From Candidatus Competibacteraceae bacterium (GTDB taxonomy: Bacteria > Pseudomonadota > Gammaproteobacteria > Competibacterales > Competibacteraceae): a DNA stretch of 8,264 bases. The notes beneath the pieces are model-generated. The model did no database searches. It was not told the DNA's origin and was given only the letters and a program-made list of their open reading frames with translations. Positions within the stretch are counted from its first letter, which is position 1, and each line of letters opens with the position of its first letter. Below are positions 1 to 6,176 of this stretch, piece by piece. The stretch is taken from contig JAGRHM010000021.1 in the NCBI GenBank assembly GCA_020445005.1, forward strand, positions 1 through 8,264, given 5' to 3'. The position numbers and the translations under genes are program-made.

Positions 1-1487
1 TTGATGTCGCCGACCAGATAGGTTTTCAGATCAAGATACTGAATCAGCGCGAGCGGATCGTCGGTCTCGACGCAACGCGCATGGCGACGAAACACTTCCA
101 GGGCATCATAGCCACCGAGTTGCGCTTTGAAGGAGTCGGAGAACAACTGCTGGCGCATTTCATCGCGCAGGATCGACACGGAATGAAAATAGGCCTGCAC
201 GGAATCCTTGGCCAGCGCCTGAAAAGTCGTTTTCGCCCGAAATACGCGCGGCGCCCAATCCGCTTTGGGATAGAGCCGACCCAACAAGCCAAATACTGGC
301 TGGCGAACGCCCAGAGGCAATAGCGAACGCAGCCGCTCTTCCATCAGATGCAATCGATAACGCCGGTAACCGCCGAAACTTTCGTCGCCGCCATCCCCGG
401 ACAGTGCCACAGTGACGTGCTGGCGGGCCAGTTGACACACCCGGTAGGTGGGAATGGCGGAACTATCCGCGTAGGGTTCGTCATACAACCAAGCCAAGGT
501 GTCGATCAGACCGAAATCATCGCTCTCAACGGTATCGACGAAATGCCGCGTTTGATAACGATCCGCCACTTGCTGGGCGAATTGCGCCTCGTTGAATTGC
601 GGATCGGTAAAGGCGATGGAGCAGGTATTCACCGGTTCGCTGGACAACCCGGCCATCATCGCCACGACCGCGCTGGAATCGACGCCGCCGGACAGGAACG
701 CGCCGAGCGGCACTTCCGAAATCATGCGTAGCCGAATGGATTCCTGTAGACGGACGACCAGTTCCTCGCTCGCTTCCGCTACCGTCAACCGCTGGTTCAG
801 GGTAAATTGCGCATCCCAGTATTCGCGCGGTTCCGGCAACGGCTGTCCACGGCGCGCCACCAGCGTATGCGCTGGCGGCAGCTTTTTCGCGCTGGTGAAA
901 ATAGTGCGGGGTTCTGCGACGTAACCCAGAGCAAAGTATTCCTCGACCGCACAGGGATCGACTTCCCGTCCCAGCCCGGGATGCGCCATTAACGACTTGA
1001 GTTCGGAACCGAAGAGCAATTGCCCATCCGGCAGCAGGGCGTAAAACAGTGGTTTCACGCCCAGCCGGTCGCGGGCCAGAAACAGCGTTTTCTGATTGCG
1101 ATCCCACAGGGCAAAGGCGAACATGCCGCGAAAACGCTCAACACAGGCTTGGCCCCAGGCTTCCCAAGCGTGTACGATGACTTCGGTATCGCTGCGCGTA
1201 CGGAAGACATGCCCTAGCGCTTCCAGCTCTGGAACCAGTTCCTGGAAGTTGTAAATTTCGCCATTGAAAACGACCACCACCGAGCCGTCCTCATTGAACA
1301 ACGGCTGCTGGCCGGTAGAGAGGTCAATGATCGACAACCGCCGATGGCCAAGACCGACGCCGGGTTCAACGTGCAAACCGCCCTCGTCCGGTCCCCGGTG
1401 ATGCTGGGACTCGTTCATCCGGTGCAGAAGATCGCGGTTGACCTCGCACCGACCGCGCGTGTCGAAAATACCGGTAATGCCGCACAT
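1..1487 (-). CDS. Asparagine-synthase-type amidotransferase, XrtA/PEP-CTERM associated (3' end outside window)
   Basis: A glutamine-dependent amidotransferase of the asparagine synthase (AsnB) superfamily, matching the version found in exosortase A exopolysaccharide loci (TIGR03108 type). 495 residues are visible and the frame is still open at base 1; relatives are around 630 residues, so roughly 130 are missing. The N-terminus is MCGITGIF, in which Cys2 becomes the N-terminal glutaminase nucleophile after Met removal. This fixes the start at 1487, although an in-frame ATG lies 11 codons upstream. The class II glutaminase domain covers about residues 1-200 (RGPDEGG near 31-37, FNGEIYNF, SELKSL). 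The synthetase domain follows, with the ATP-pyrophosphatase loop SGGVDSS at 266-272, DEPYADSS at 336-343 and SGDGGDE at 363-369. An AGAGGGGG ribosome site ends 5 bases before the ATG. It follows the glycosyltransferase gene after 29 bases. The substrate is unknown; amidation of a sugar acid in the polymer is a reasonable guess, and free asparagine synthesis is less likely in this setting. Confidence 0.93.
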   Translation of the reverse strand, partial: MCGITGIFDTRGRCEVNRDLLHRMNESQHHRGPDEGGLHVEPGVGLGHRRLSIIDLSTGQQPLFNEDGSVVVVFNGEIYNFQELVPELEALGHVFRTRSDTEVIVHAWEAWGQACVERFRGMFAFALWDRNQKTLFLARDRLGVKPLFYALLPDGQLLFGSELKSLMAHPGLGREVDPCAVEEYFALGYVAEPRTIFTSAKKLPPAHTLVARRGQPLPEPREYWDAQFTLNQRLTVAEASEELVVRLQESIRLRMISEVPLGAFLSGGVDSSAVVAMMAGLSSEPVNTCSIAFTDPQFNEAQFAQQVADRYQTRHFVDTVESDDFGLIDTLAWLYDEPYADSSAIPTYRVCQLARQHVTVALSGDGGDESFGGYRRYRLHLMEERLRSLLPLGVRQPVFGLLGRLYPKADWAPRVFRAKTTFQALAKDSVQAYFHSVSILRDEMRQQLFSDSFKAQLGGYDALEVFRRHARCVETDDPLALIQYLDLKTYLVGDI

Positions 1488-1490
1488 GGT

Positions 1491-1533
1491 TTCCCCCTCT
1501 CCCTCAGCCCCCTCCGTCATGGGGAGAGGGGAA
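1491..1533. repeat. GC-rich palindromic repeat between the glycosyltransferase and amidotransferase genes
   Basis: Two arms, TTCCCCCTCTCCC (1491-1503) and GGGAGAGGGGAA (1522-1533), can pair over about 12 base pairs with one bulged C, leaving a loop of about 18 bases. The composition matches the widespread CCCTCTCCC-type dispersed repeats of proteobacterial genomes, and a relative lies at 6129-6166. It spans the last codons of the glycosyltransferase gene, its stop, and the ribosome site of the next gene. It is not a convincing terminator: no T run follows the stem on the coding strand, and the next start codon is 4 bases beyond it. Confidence 0.7.
1493..1500 (-). promoter_or_regulatory. Ribosome binding site of the amidotransferase gene, inside a hairpin arm
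   Basis: AGAGGGGG on the minus strand, 5 bases before ATG 1487. It forms part of the downstream arm of the 1491-1533 hairpin, so folding would hide it. A ribosome finishing the glycosyltransferase gene (stop 1517-1519) would melt the other arm and could expose it. The arrangement is seen directly; the coupling is inferred. Confidence 0.55.
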
Positions 1534-2668
1534 TTTTTAACACTTTGTCGTAAACCTTCAGATAAGCATCCACCATCGCCTCCATGCTGAACCGTTCTTC
1601 GATACGTTGACGACCGGCTGCGCCATGCGCCCGCATCCGTCCAGGGTCATCCACATATTCCTGAATGGCCAGCGCCAGCGCCTCCGGATCACTGGCGGTA
1701 ACCAATCGCCCGGTCTCTCCAGCAACCACCAGTTCGGCATTACCGCCCACCTCGGTCGCTACTACGGGCAAACCACAGGCCATCGCCTCCAGAATCGTGT
1801 TGGAAATCCCCTCGGCCTGGGAAGGCAGCACAAACAGATCGAAACTGCGCAGTAATTCCGGTACATCGTCCCGTGAACCCGGCAGCCAGGCCAAATCCCG
1901 CAGACCTGCTTCGTTGAGAAGATTTTCAATTTCAACCCGCAACGAACCCTCGCCGATGATCACGAGTCGCAACCGCTGCCGGGCGCCGGGAAGGATCTCC
2001 GTTAAGCGAATAAATGCCCGTGTCAGATTGAGTTGATCCTTGACTTTCTCCAACCGCCCAACCGTGCCGATCACCCATGTTCCCGACGGTGCAAATCCGG
2101 CGGGCAACGGCGAATGGTCCTGGCCAGGATGAAAACGCTCACGATCCACGCCATTGATAATTTGGCTGATCCGCTCAGGCGCTACATTAATCCGGGTTTC
2201 CAGATAACCGGCGATTTCACCCGACAGCGCGATGTAGTGACTGACTAATGGGCGCAACCAACGCCGCAAGCGATGATGACGCGGATGCATCAATACTGGA
2301 TCGCGATCCCAGCCATGTTCGCCATGCACGCGCGCTCGTACCCCTGCCAACCACGCGGGTAACTGCATTTCCAGCGCCGCCAGATTGCGGGTATGCACAA
2401 TCGCCGGGCGCAATCGCCGCAATAAGGACCAGCAGCGTCCATATAACCCCAAATCGTGTCCTTCGTGCTTATGCAGGGCGAACACCACAATATCCGGTTG
2501 CCGGATGCGGCTACAAAACTCCGGGTTGTAATCGGTCAGGCAGATGATCGTATGGCGATAACGCTCCGGCGGCATTCGATTGATCAAATTCACCAGCCCG
2601 TTTTCCAAGCCGCCATAATCGAGCCGGTGAATGATGTGTGTTATGAGAGGTGGTCGGTCATCCGTCAT
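1517..2668 (-). CDS. Group 1 glycosyltransferase, PEP-CTERM/EpsH1-associated sugar transferase
   Basis: A GT-B fold glycosyltransferase of family GT4, 383 residues from the ATG at 2668. It resembles the TIGR03088-type transferase of exosortase A loci, which has a characteristic N-terminus (here HIIHRLDYGGLENGLVNLINR). Numbered from this ATG, the N-terminal acceptor domain covers about 1-180, including VHTRN and VHGEHGWD. The nucleotide-sugar domain follows with VGRLEKVKDQ near 203-212, LPGSRDDVPELL near 262-273, and the EX7E motif Glu286/Glu294 in EGISNTILEAMACGLPVVAT. It probably transfers a sugar from a nucleotide donor to the lipid-linked polymer on the cytoplasmic face of the inner membrane; donor and acceptor cannot be read from the sequence. 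A TTG at 2674 would add two residues and overlap the xrtA stop, but the ATG has better spacing to a GGTGGG site. The last codons (PLSP, stop) lie in one arm of a hairpin that continues into the next gene's ribosome site. Confidence 0.93.
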   Translation of the reverse strand: MTDDRPPLITHIIHRLDYGGLENGLVNLINRMPPERYRHTIICLTDYNPEFCSRIRQPDIVVFALHKHEGHDLGLYGRCWSLLRRLRPAIVHTRNLAALEMQLPAWLAGVRARVHGEHGWDRDPVLMHPRHHRLRRWLRPLVSHYIALSGEIAGYLETRINVAPERISQIINGVDRERFHPGQDHSPLPAGFAPSGTWVIGTVGRLEKVKDQLNLTRAFIRLTEILPGARQRLRLVIIGEGSLRVEIENLLNEAGLRDLAWLPGSRDDVPELLRSFDLFVLPSQAEGISNTILEAMACGLPVVATEVGGNAELVVAGETGRLVTASDPEALALAIQEYVDDPGRMRAHGAAGRQRIEERFSMEAMVDAYLKVYDKVLKIPLSP

Positions 2669-2670
2669 TG

Positions 2671-4233
2671 TCAATTCCCACCGCCAGCGTCCACCAAAGC
2701 CGCTGCGATACCCGGCTGCATGGCTCCCATAAATTTCCGTAAAACCGCCTCGGCCTCATCCGGTTGAATATCGTAGTCCGCCGCTACCGCCACCAGGGCC
2801 GAACCGCGCCGGGCGCCGCTCAAGCGGTCCCAGGCTTCCCATGCTTTGGCCAGATAAGGGGAAACGACCATGCGGCCACCTTCCCAATAACCGCTCCAGA
2901 CCAGCCGCTTGCGCAACCCATCGGTCAGGCGCGTCGCTTGCAGCGGCCATTCGACATCGCCTGTCTCGATGCGCGCCTGGCTCGAACTACCCACATAACG
3001 CCAGTTTTTGCGATCGTACAAACGGTTCTGACTGCTGACCAGCTTGGCGTCCGGGCGCTGTTGGCGGTAATAGGCAATGTAAAGATGCACCACCTGACTA
3101 TTCAGCCAATACTGGCTGCGGACTATCGCATCCGCGCCGTCAAATTGTGGCTCCCAGATTCCCGTATCCGCTTCCGGTCCCTGCCAGGGAGCTATGGCTG
3201 GGGGCGCTAAGAGCACAATCGGTGTTCCCTTCAAATGACCATGCTGCGCCCACGTCGCCCACAGGGGGCCGATCGCCGCCGCTAAAATCACCGCCAGCGT
3301 CCAGCCTGCGGCAGACATCAGGTTCCAGGTTCCAGGCTCCAGGTTTTCTGTCAGCTGACCACTAGCCTCCTGCATCCTGTCTCCTGCATCCTGCATCCTG
3401 TCTCCTTCCTTTTCCCGCCAGAACGAACCGATCCAGAACATCAGCAGCACGACCAAGCCAAAGAAAAACCAGCCATAGATGAGATGATCCACGCCCGTCG
3501 CGTATTTCATATCGCTCAGATGGGCGATCATGACGATGCCATAAGCGCGCAGGCCATTCGCGATGATTGGCATAGCCACTGACAGCGCGATGAACGCCAG
3601 CCGCCGCCAAATGCTGCGATAGGTCAGATAGGCGTAGAGAAACCCCAAAGCCACCGAAGCGATGAGATAACGCAGGCCGCTACAGGCTTCGGCAACCTCA
3701 AAATTGCCGGAAGGAATAATGATATGCAGCCCTTCCCACAGCACCGGAATCCCGGTCAGGCGCAAGCCTTCAACCGTGAACCAGGCGGTGATTTGTTGCA
3801 GGGGAGGAAGCAGCGCTTCGCCGACCGGCACGGCAAACAGAAGATAGGCCAAAGGAAAGGCGATAGCCCATACGACGTTCCATCCCAACAGCGCATAAAC
3901 GGCTGCTTGAAGGATTCCCGCCACTGCAAGCTGCTGCACAACAGCGACTTGCGCTACCTCCGCCGCCAGCCAGCCGAAGCTGATCAGCAGGAGCAAAACC
4001 AGACCTGACGCCGCGCCATGCGGTTGCAACGCCGCCAGTTCTTCGCGCCGGGTCCAGATCATGTACAAAACAATGGGTGCGACCAATAGACCGTGCGCGT
4101 ACGTCTCGTAATACCACCATTGCATTGCCATGGCGGCTACCGTTGACCAGTACAGACCCATGATCGCCAATAGCGTGATGATCAGCGCCGGTAACGCGAT
4201 TCGCCAATTTGGGAACACCCCCGCTGATCCCAT
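2671..4233 (-). CDS. xrtA: Exosortase A with fused C-terminal EpsI domain
   Basis: An inner-membrane protein of 520 residues that combines the exosortase A cysteine protease/transpeptidase (EpsH family) with an EpsI domain (DUF3485 type). Exosortases recognise C-terminal PEP-CTERM signals and cleave them during surface sorting. Residues 12-270 hold about eight hydrophobic segments with the family motif ETYAHG near 43-48. The catalytic triad is visible: Cys184 in EACSGLRY, Arg229 in ANGLRAYG and His250 in GVDHLIYGW. A hydrophilic linker (about 272-308) follows; residues 275-305 are encoded by a 7-base tandem repeat. A further hydrophobic segment (309-326) leads into the EpsI domain, with APWQGPE near 348, VHLYIAYYRQQRPDAKLVSSQN near 382-403 and WSGYWEGGR near 446-454. 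The start at 4233 is chosen for its GGAGG site 11 bases upstream and because it lies 19 bases past the FemAB stop. An earlier ATG at 4326 would lie inside the FemAB gene and add 31 non-family residues. Separate or fused EpsI are both known; what EpsI does is unclear. Confidence 0.95.
   Translation of the reverse strand: MGSAGVFPNWRIALPALIITLLAIMGLYWSTVAAMAMQWWYYETYAHGLLVAPIVLYMIWTRREELAALQPHGAASGLVLLLLISFGWLAAEVAQVAVVQQLAVAGILQAAVYALLGWNVVWAIAFPLAYLLFAVPVGEALLPPLQQITAWFTVEGLRLTGIPVLWEGLHIIIPSGNFEVAEACSGLRYLIASVALGFLYAYLTYRSIWRRLAFIALSVAMPIIANGLRAYGIVMIAHLSDMKYATGVDHLIYGWFFFGLVVLLMFWIGSFWREKEGDRMQDAGDRMQEASGQLTENLEPGTWNLMSAAGWTLAVILAAAIGPLWATWAQHGHLKGTPIVLLAPPAIAPWQGPEADTGIWEPQFDGADAIVRSQYWLNSQVVHLYIAYYRQQRPDAKLVSSQNRLYDRKNWRYVGSSSQARIETGDVEWPLQATRLTDGLRKRLVWSGYWEGGRMVVSPYLAKAWEAWDRLSGARRGSALVAVAADYDIQPDEAEAVLRKFMGAMQPGIAAALVDAGGGN
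2677..2682 (-). promoter_or_regulatory. Ribosome binding site favouring the ATG start of the glycosyltransferase
   Basis: GGTGGG on the minus strand lies in the last codons of xrtA, 8 bases before ATG 2668 and only 2 bases before the alternative TTG at 2674. The spacing supports the ATG. Confidence 0.5.
3319..3409. repeat. 7-base tandem repeat tract inside xrtA
   Basis: The 91 bases divide without remainder into thirteen 7-base units. Read on the plus strand: CAGGTTC, CAGGTTC, CAGGCTC, CAGGTTT, then three degenerate units (TCTGTCA, GCTGACC, ACTAGCC), then TCCTGCA, TCCTGTC, TCCTGCA, TCCTGCA, TCCTGTC, TCCTTCC. Two different consensus families thus share one register. It encodes residues 275-305 of XrtA, between the exosortase and EpsI domains. 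Because three units make 21 bases, part of the protein repeats every seven residues (GDRMQDA, GDRMQEA). The reading frame is kept. Confidence 0.85.
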
Positions 4234-4244
4234 AAGCTCATGCG

Positions 4245-4249
4245 CCTCC
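4245..4249 (-). promoter_or_regulatory. Ribosome binding site deciding the xrtA start
   Basis: GGAGG on the minus strand, 11 bases before ATG 4233 and just downstream of the FemAB stop (4253-4255). It is the only strong site near the beginning of the exosortase domain and supports 4233 over the upstream in-frame ATG at 4326. Confidence 0.6.
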
Positions 4250-4252
4250 GCG

Positions 4253-5290
4253 CTATCCCAGACTGCGCGCCAGGAACGGCCCCAACCAGCGGCTGACCGG
4301 CAAGGGCAGCCGTTTCCAGGCGTCAATGAACAGCCGGTATTTAGGATTGAGAGGATTAATGTCAGGGAGCTGTGTCGCCTTCATCAACTGAAATTCGTAG
4401 TGCAACGGTTCAGGAATGAATCCCCAGTTTTTCTTGAAGCTGTAGGAACCGGTGCCGACCTTGCTGCGCCCGTAATCGAATACGCGCACTCCGCGTTCGC
4501 AGGCCCGGCGCAGCAGATCCCAGTACATGAAATCGTTGCCCTTGAGATCGCGGGCCAGCGCCGCGCCGCCCCCGTAGTAGGGCAACACTTCATCACGGAA
4601 ATAAAAGCTCATCACACTGGCCACGGTTTGTCCCTGGTGGGTCACGGTCAGCACTTCGCAATCCGGCCCGAAGACCGATTTCAAGACCTCAAAATACCGG
4701 CGGGAGAACACTGGGGTCCCGAGATTACGCACACTCTCCGAATAAGCCAGATATAGACGCTCCACGCCAGCGTCAATCTCACCTTGCAAGCCGGTCTCAA
4801 TGCCCTTGCGCACCATCGCCCGTTGCTTACGAGGAATGGCTTTCAGATTAACTTCCGGGTCGGGATCGATAGTCCTGCGAAAATTGACATAGAGTTCCCG
4901 CTTGGCGGGCCAGTTGGGATGGCGAGGCTGGGCATGGCGCAATTCCAGGTGGTCAACGCCCAGCGATTGTGCAAGATCAATAGCCGCCGTTTCCAAAGCC
5001 GCGCAGGCGCTTTCACCGCCGACCGCACCGCCTAATACACAGAAAGGGGTGGAGATCAGCGCATTGCCGAACAATAAGCTGCGGATATGACCAAGCGGCA
5101 ATATGCCTTGAATTACGCCATCCGCTTCAGCGTAGAGGAAGTGAGCCTTATGGCCAAACGCCTGGCGCAGCACCTCCGCCCAGCCCGCCCGATGAAAGAA
5201 TGTCGCCTCCGGGCAAGCATCAACGAACGCATCCCAGCGCGCGTGGTTCGCTGCATCGAGATGATGAATCTGCAAATTGCTATGGTTCAT
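4253..5290 (-). CDS. FemAB-like N-acyltransferase, PEP-CTERM/exosortase A associated
   Basis: A 345-residue protein of the FemAB family in the form restricted to exosortase A loci (TIGR03019 type). FemAB proteins carry two GNAT-like halves; classic members transfer aminoacyl groups from tRNA to peptidoglycan precursors. Visible family signatures are FFHRAGWAEVL near 31-41, IPRKQRAMVRKGIE near 152-165, GTPVFSRRYFEVL near 191-203, VMSFYFRDEVLPYYGGG near 226-242, and a C-terminal block with NDFMYWDLLRRACERGVRVFDYGRSK (252-277) and SFKKNWGF (284-291). No signal peptide or membrane segment is seen, so it is probably cytoplasmic. The ATG overlaps the end of the deacetylase gene by 11 bases (ATGAACCATAG), with a modest GAGAGA site directly before it, which suggests coupled translation. 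Its substrate is not known; acylation of an amino sugar exposed by the neighbouring deacetylase is an attractive but untested idea. Confidence 0.93.
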   Translation of the reverse strand: MNHSNLQIHHLDAANHARWDAFVDACPEATFFHRAGWAEVLRQAFGHKAHFLYAEADGVIQGILPLGHIRSLLFGNALISTPFCVLGGAVGGESACAALETAAIDLAQSLGVDHLELRHAQPRHPNWPAKRELYVNFRRTIDPDPEVNLKAIPRKQRAMVRKGIETGLQGEIDAGVERLYLAYSESVRNLGTPVFSRRYFEVLKSVFGPDCEVLTVTHQGQTVASVMSFYFRDEVLPYYGGGAALARDLKGNDFMYWDLLRRACERGVRVFDYGRSKVGTGSYSFKKNWGFIPEPLHYEFQLMKATQLPDINPLNPKYRLFIDAWKRLPLPVSRWLGPFLARSLG

Positions 5291-6176
5291 ATCTCTCTCG
5301 CAAAAACACTCGATCCATTCGATCCCAATGAAAATCGCGCAGCAACGCCCGCAGACGGCCCTCCATGCGACTCAGGTTCAGATAATGCCGCAAGCGGGTT
5401 TTGAAATTAACACCCGATTGGCGCGGCTGTTCCGGATCGATCTCCCAGGGATGGAAATAGAAAATACCGGATTGCCCATCTTGCTGATTCACTCGCCGCA
5501 AGGCCCAGCGCGATAACGGATAGGGCCAGAGCCGGAACCAACCGCCGCCGCCACAGGGCAGGGTTTTGCCAAACACCGTCACCGTGGTCACTGGGACTTC
5601 CAGCAACGCCGGCGCATTATCCGGGTGAAAGGCGAAGCGCGGCGCTTCTGGCATCCCGTATAGATCATGACGGATTGGGTAAATGCTGGAGCTGTAGCGA
5701 TAACCAGTCTGTTCCAGTTCCGCCAGCGCCCACAGATTACCGGCCCCGATAGAATAGCTGGCGGCCCGATAACCCTGAACCGCTACGCCGCCCACATCCT
5801 CCAGCAACGCCTTGGCGCGGGTCACGTCCTCACGAAAAACGGCGGGCGTCTGCTGAGTTGCGCGGGTGTGGTCGTAACCATGGCTCGCCAACTCGTGACC
5901 TTCAGCGACTATGCGGCGCACCAGTTGCGGATACCGTTCCGCCACCCAACCCAGAGTGAAAAAGGTCGCTTTGACGCCCTGTTCCGCAAACAAATCCAGA
6001 ATCCGGCAGGTATTGCGCTCAACCCGGCAAGGCAGCTGATCCCACTGCTCACGACGGATATACGGCTCAAACGCCGAGACCTGGAAATAGTCCTCCACAT
6101 CCACGGTCATAGCGTTTACCCGCAAACGCTCCCCTCGCTCCGTGGAAGAGTTGGGGGTGAGGGGCGTCACAGCCAT
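5280..6176 (-). CDS. Polysaccharide deacetylase (NodB homology), XrtA/PEP-CTERM associated
   Basis: A carbohydrate esterase family 4 type deacetylase of the exosortase A locus (TIGR03006 type), predicted to remove N-acetyl groups from the polymer or its precursor. Numbered from 6176 (298 residues): TVDVEDYF at 24-31 supplies the motif 1 aspartates; SHGYDH at 98-103 supplies the metal-binding His99 and His103; GYRAASYSI at 135-143 is motif 3; EVPVTTV follows at 193-199; FYFHPWEID at 239-247 holds the C-terminal histidine. No signal peptide is seen, as is usual for this group. The start is uncertain. ATG 6176 overlaps the wecB stop by 10 bases and suits coupling, but residues 4-19 derive from a GC-rich repeat and look non-conserved. 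TTG 6125 (281 residues) and ATG 6110 (276 residues) give lengths closer to the family, but neither has a well-spaced ribosome site. The open frame extends upstream into wecB, and that part is not a real extension. Confidence 0.92.
   Translation of the reverse strand: MAVTPLTPNSSTERGERLRVNAMTVDVEDYFQVSAFEPYIRREQWDQLPCRVERNTCRILDLFAEQGVKATFFTLGWVAERYPQLVRRIVAEGHELASHGYDHTRATQQTPAVFREDVTRAKALLEDVGGVAVQGYRAASYSIGAGNLWALAELEQTGYRYSSSIYPIRHDLYGMPEAPRFAFHPDNAPALLEVPVTTVTVFGKTLPCGGGGWFRLWPYPLSRWALRRVNQQDGQSGIFYFHPWEIDPEQPRQSGVNFKTRLRHYLNLSRMEGRLRALLRDFHWDRMDRVFLRERYEP
6129..6166. repeat. GC-rich palindromic repeat at the wecB/deacetylase junction
   Basis: Plus-strand CCCCTC (6131-6136) and GAGGGG (6159-6164) form a 6-base-pair stem around a pyrimidine/purine-biased interior. 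Read on the minus strand, in the deacetylase frame, it gives PLTPNSSTERGE, a peptide very like the LTPNPSP-RGE product typical of a common dispersed repeat in proteobacteria. It resembles the repeat at 1491-1533 in composition and arm sequence. It starts one base past the wecB stop and ends before the conserved deacetylase N-terminus. Confidence 0.65.

Noticed and set aside
526..1107. Minus-strand frame of 193 codons inside the amidotransferase gene
   Set aside because: It overlaps the correct amidotransferase frame, in which the glutaminase and synthetase motifs are continuous; this is a shifted-frame shadow.
1491..1533. Rho-independent terminator between the glycosyltransferase and amidotransferase genes
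   Set aside because: On the coding strand the stem is followed by CC and the next start codon rather than a run of T, and the T/A-rich stretch (1532-1540) lies on the upstream side.
3319..3409. CRISPR array
   Set aside because: Units are 7 bases with no spacers, and the tract lies in a translated frame.
4234..4326. Extension of xrtA to an ATG at 4326
   Set aside because: It would overlap FemAB coding sequence and add 31 residues without exosortase character; ATG 4233 has a good GGAGG site.
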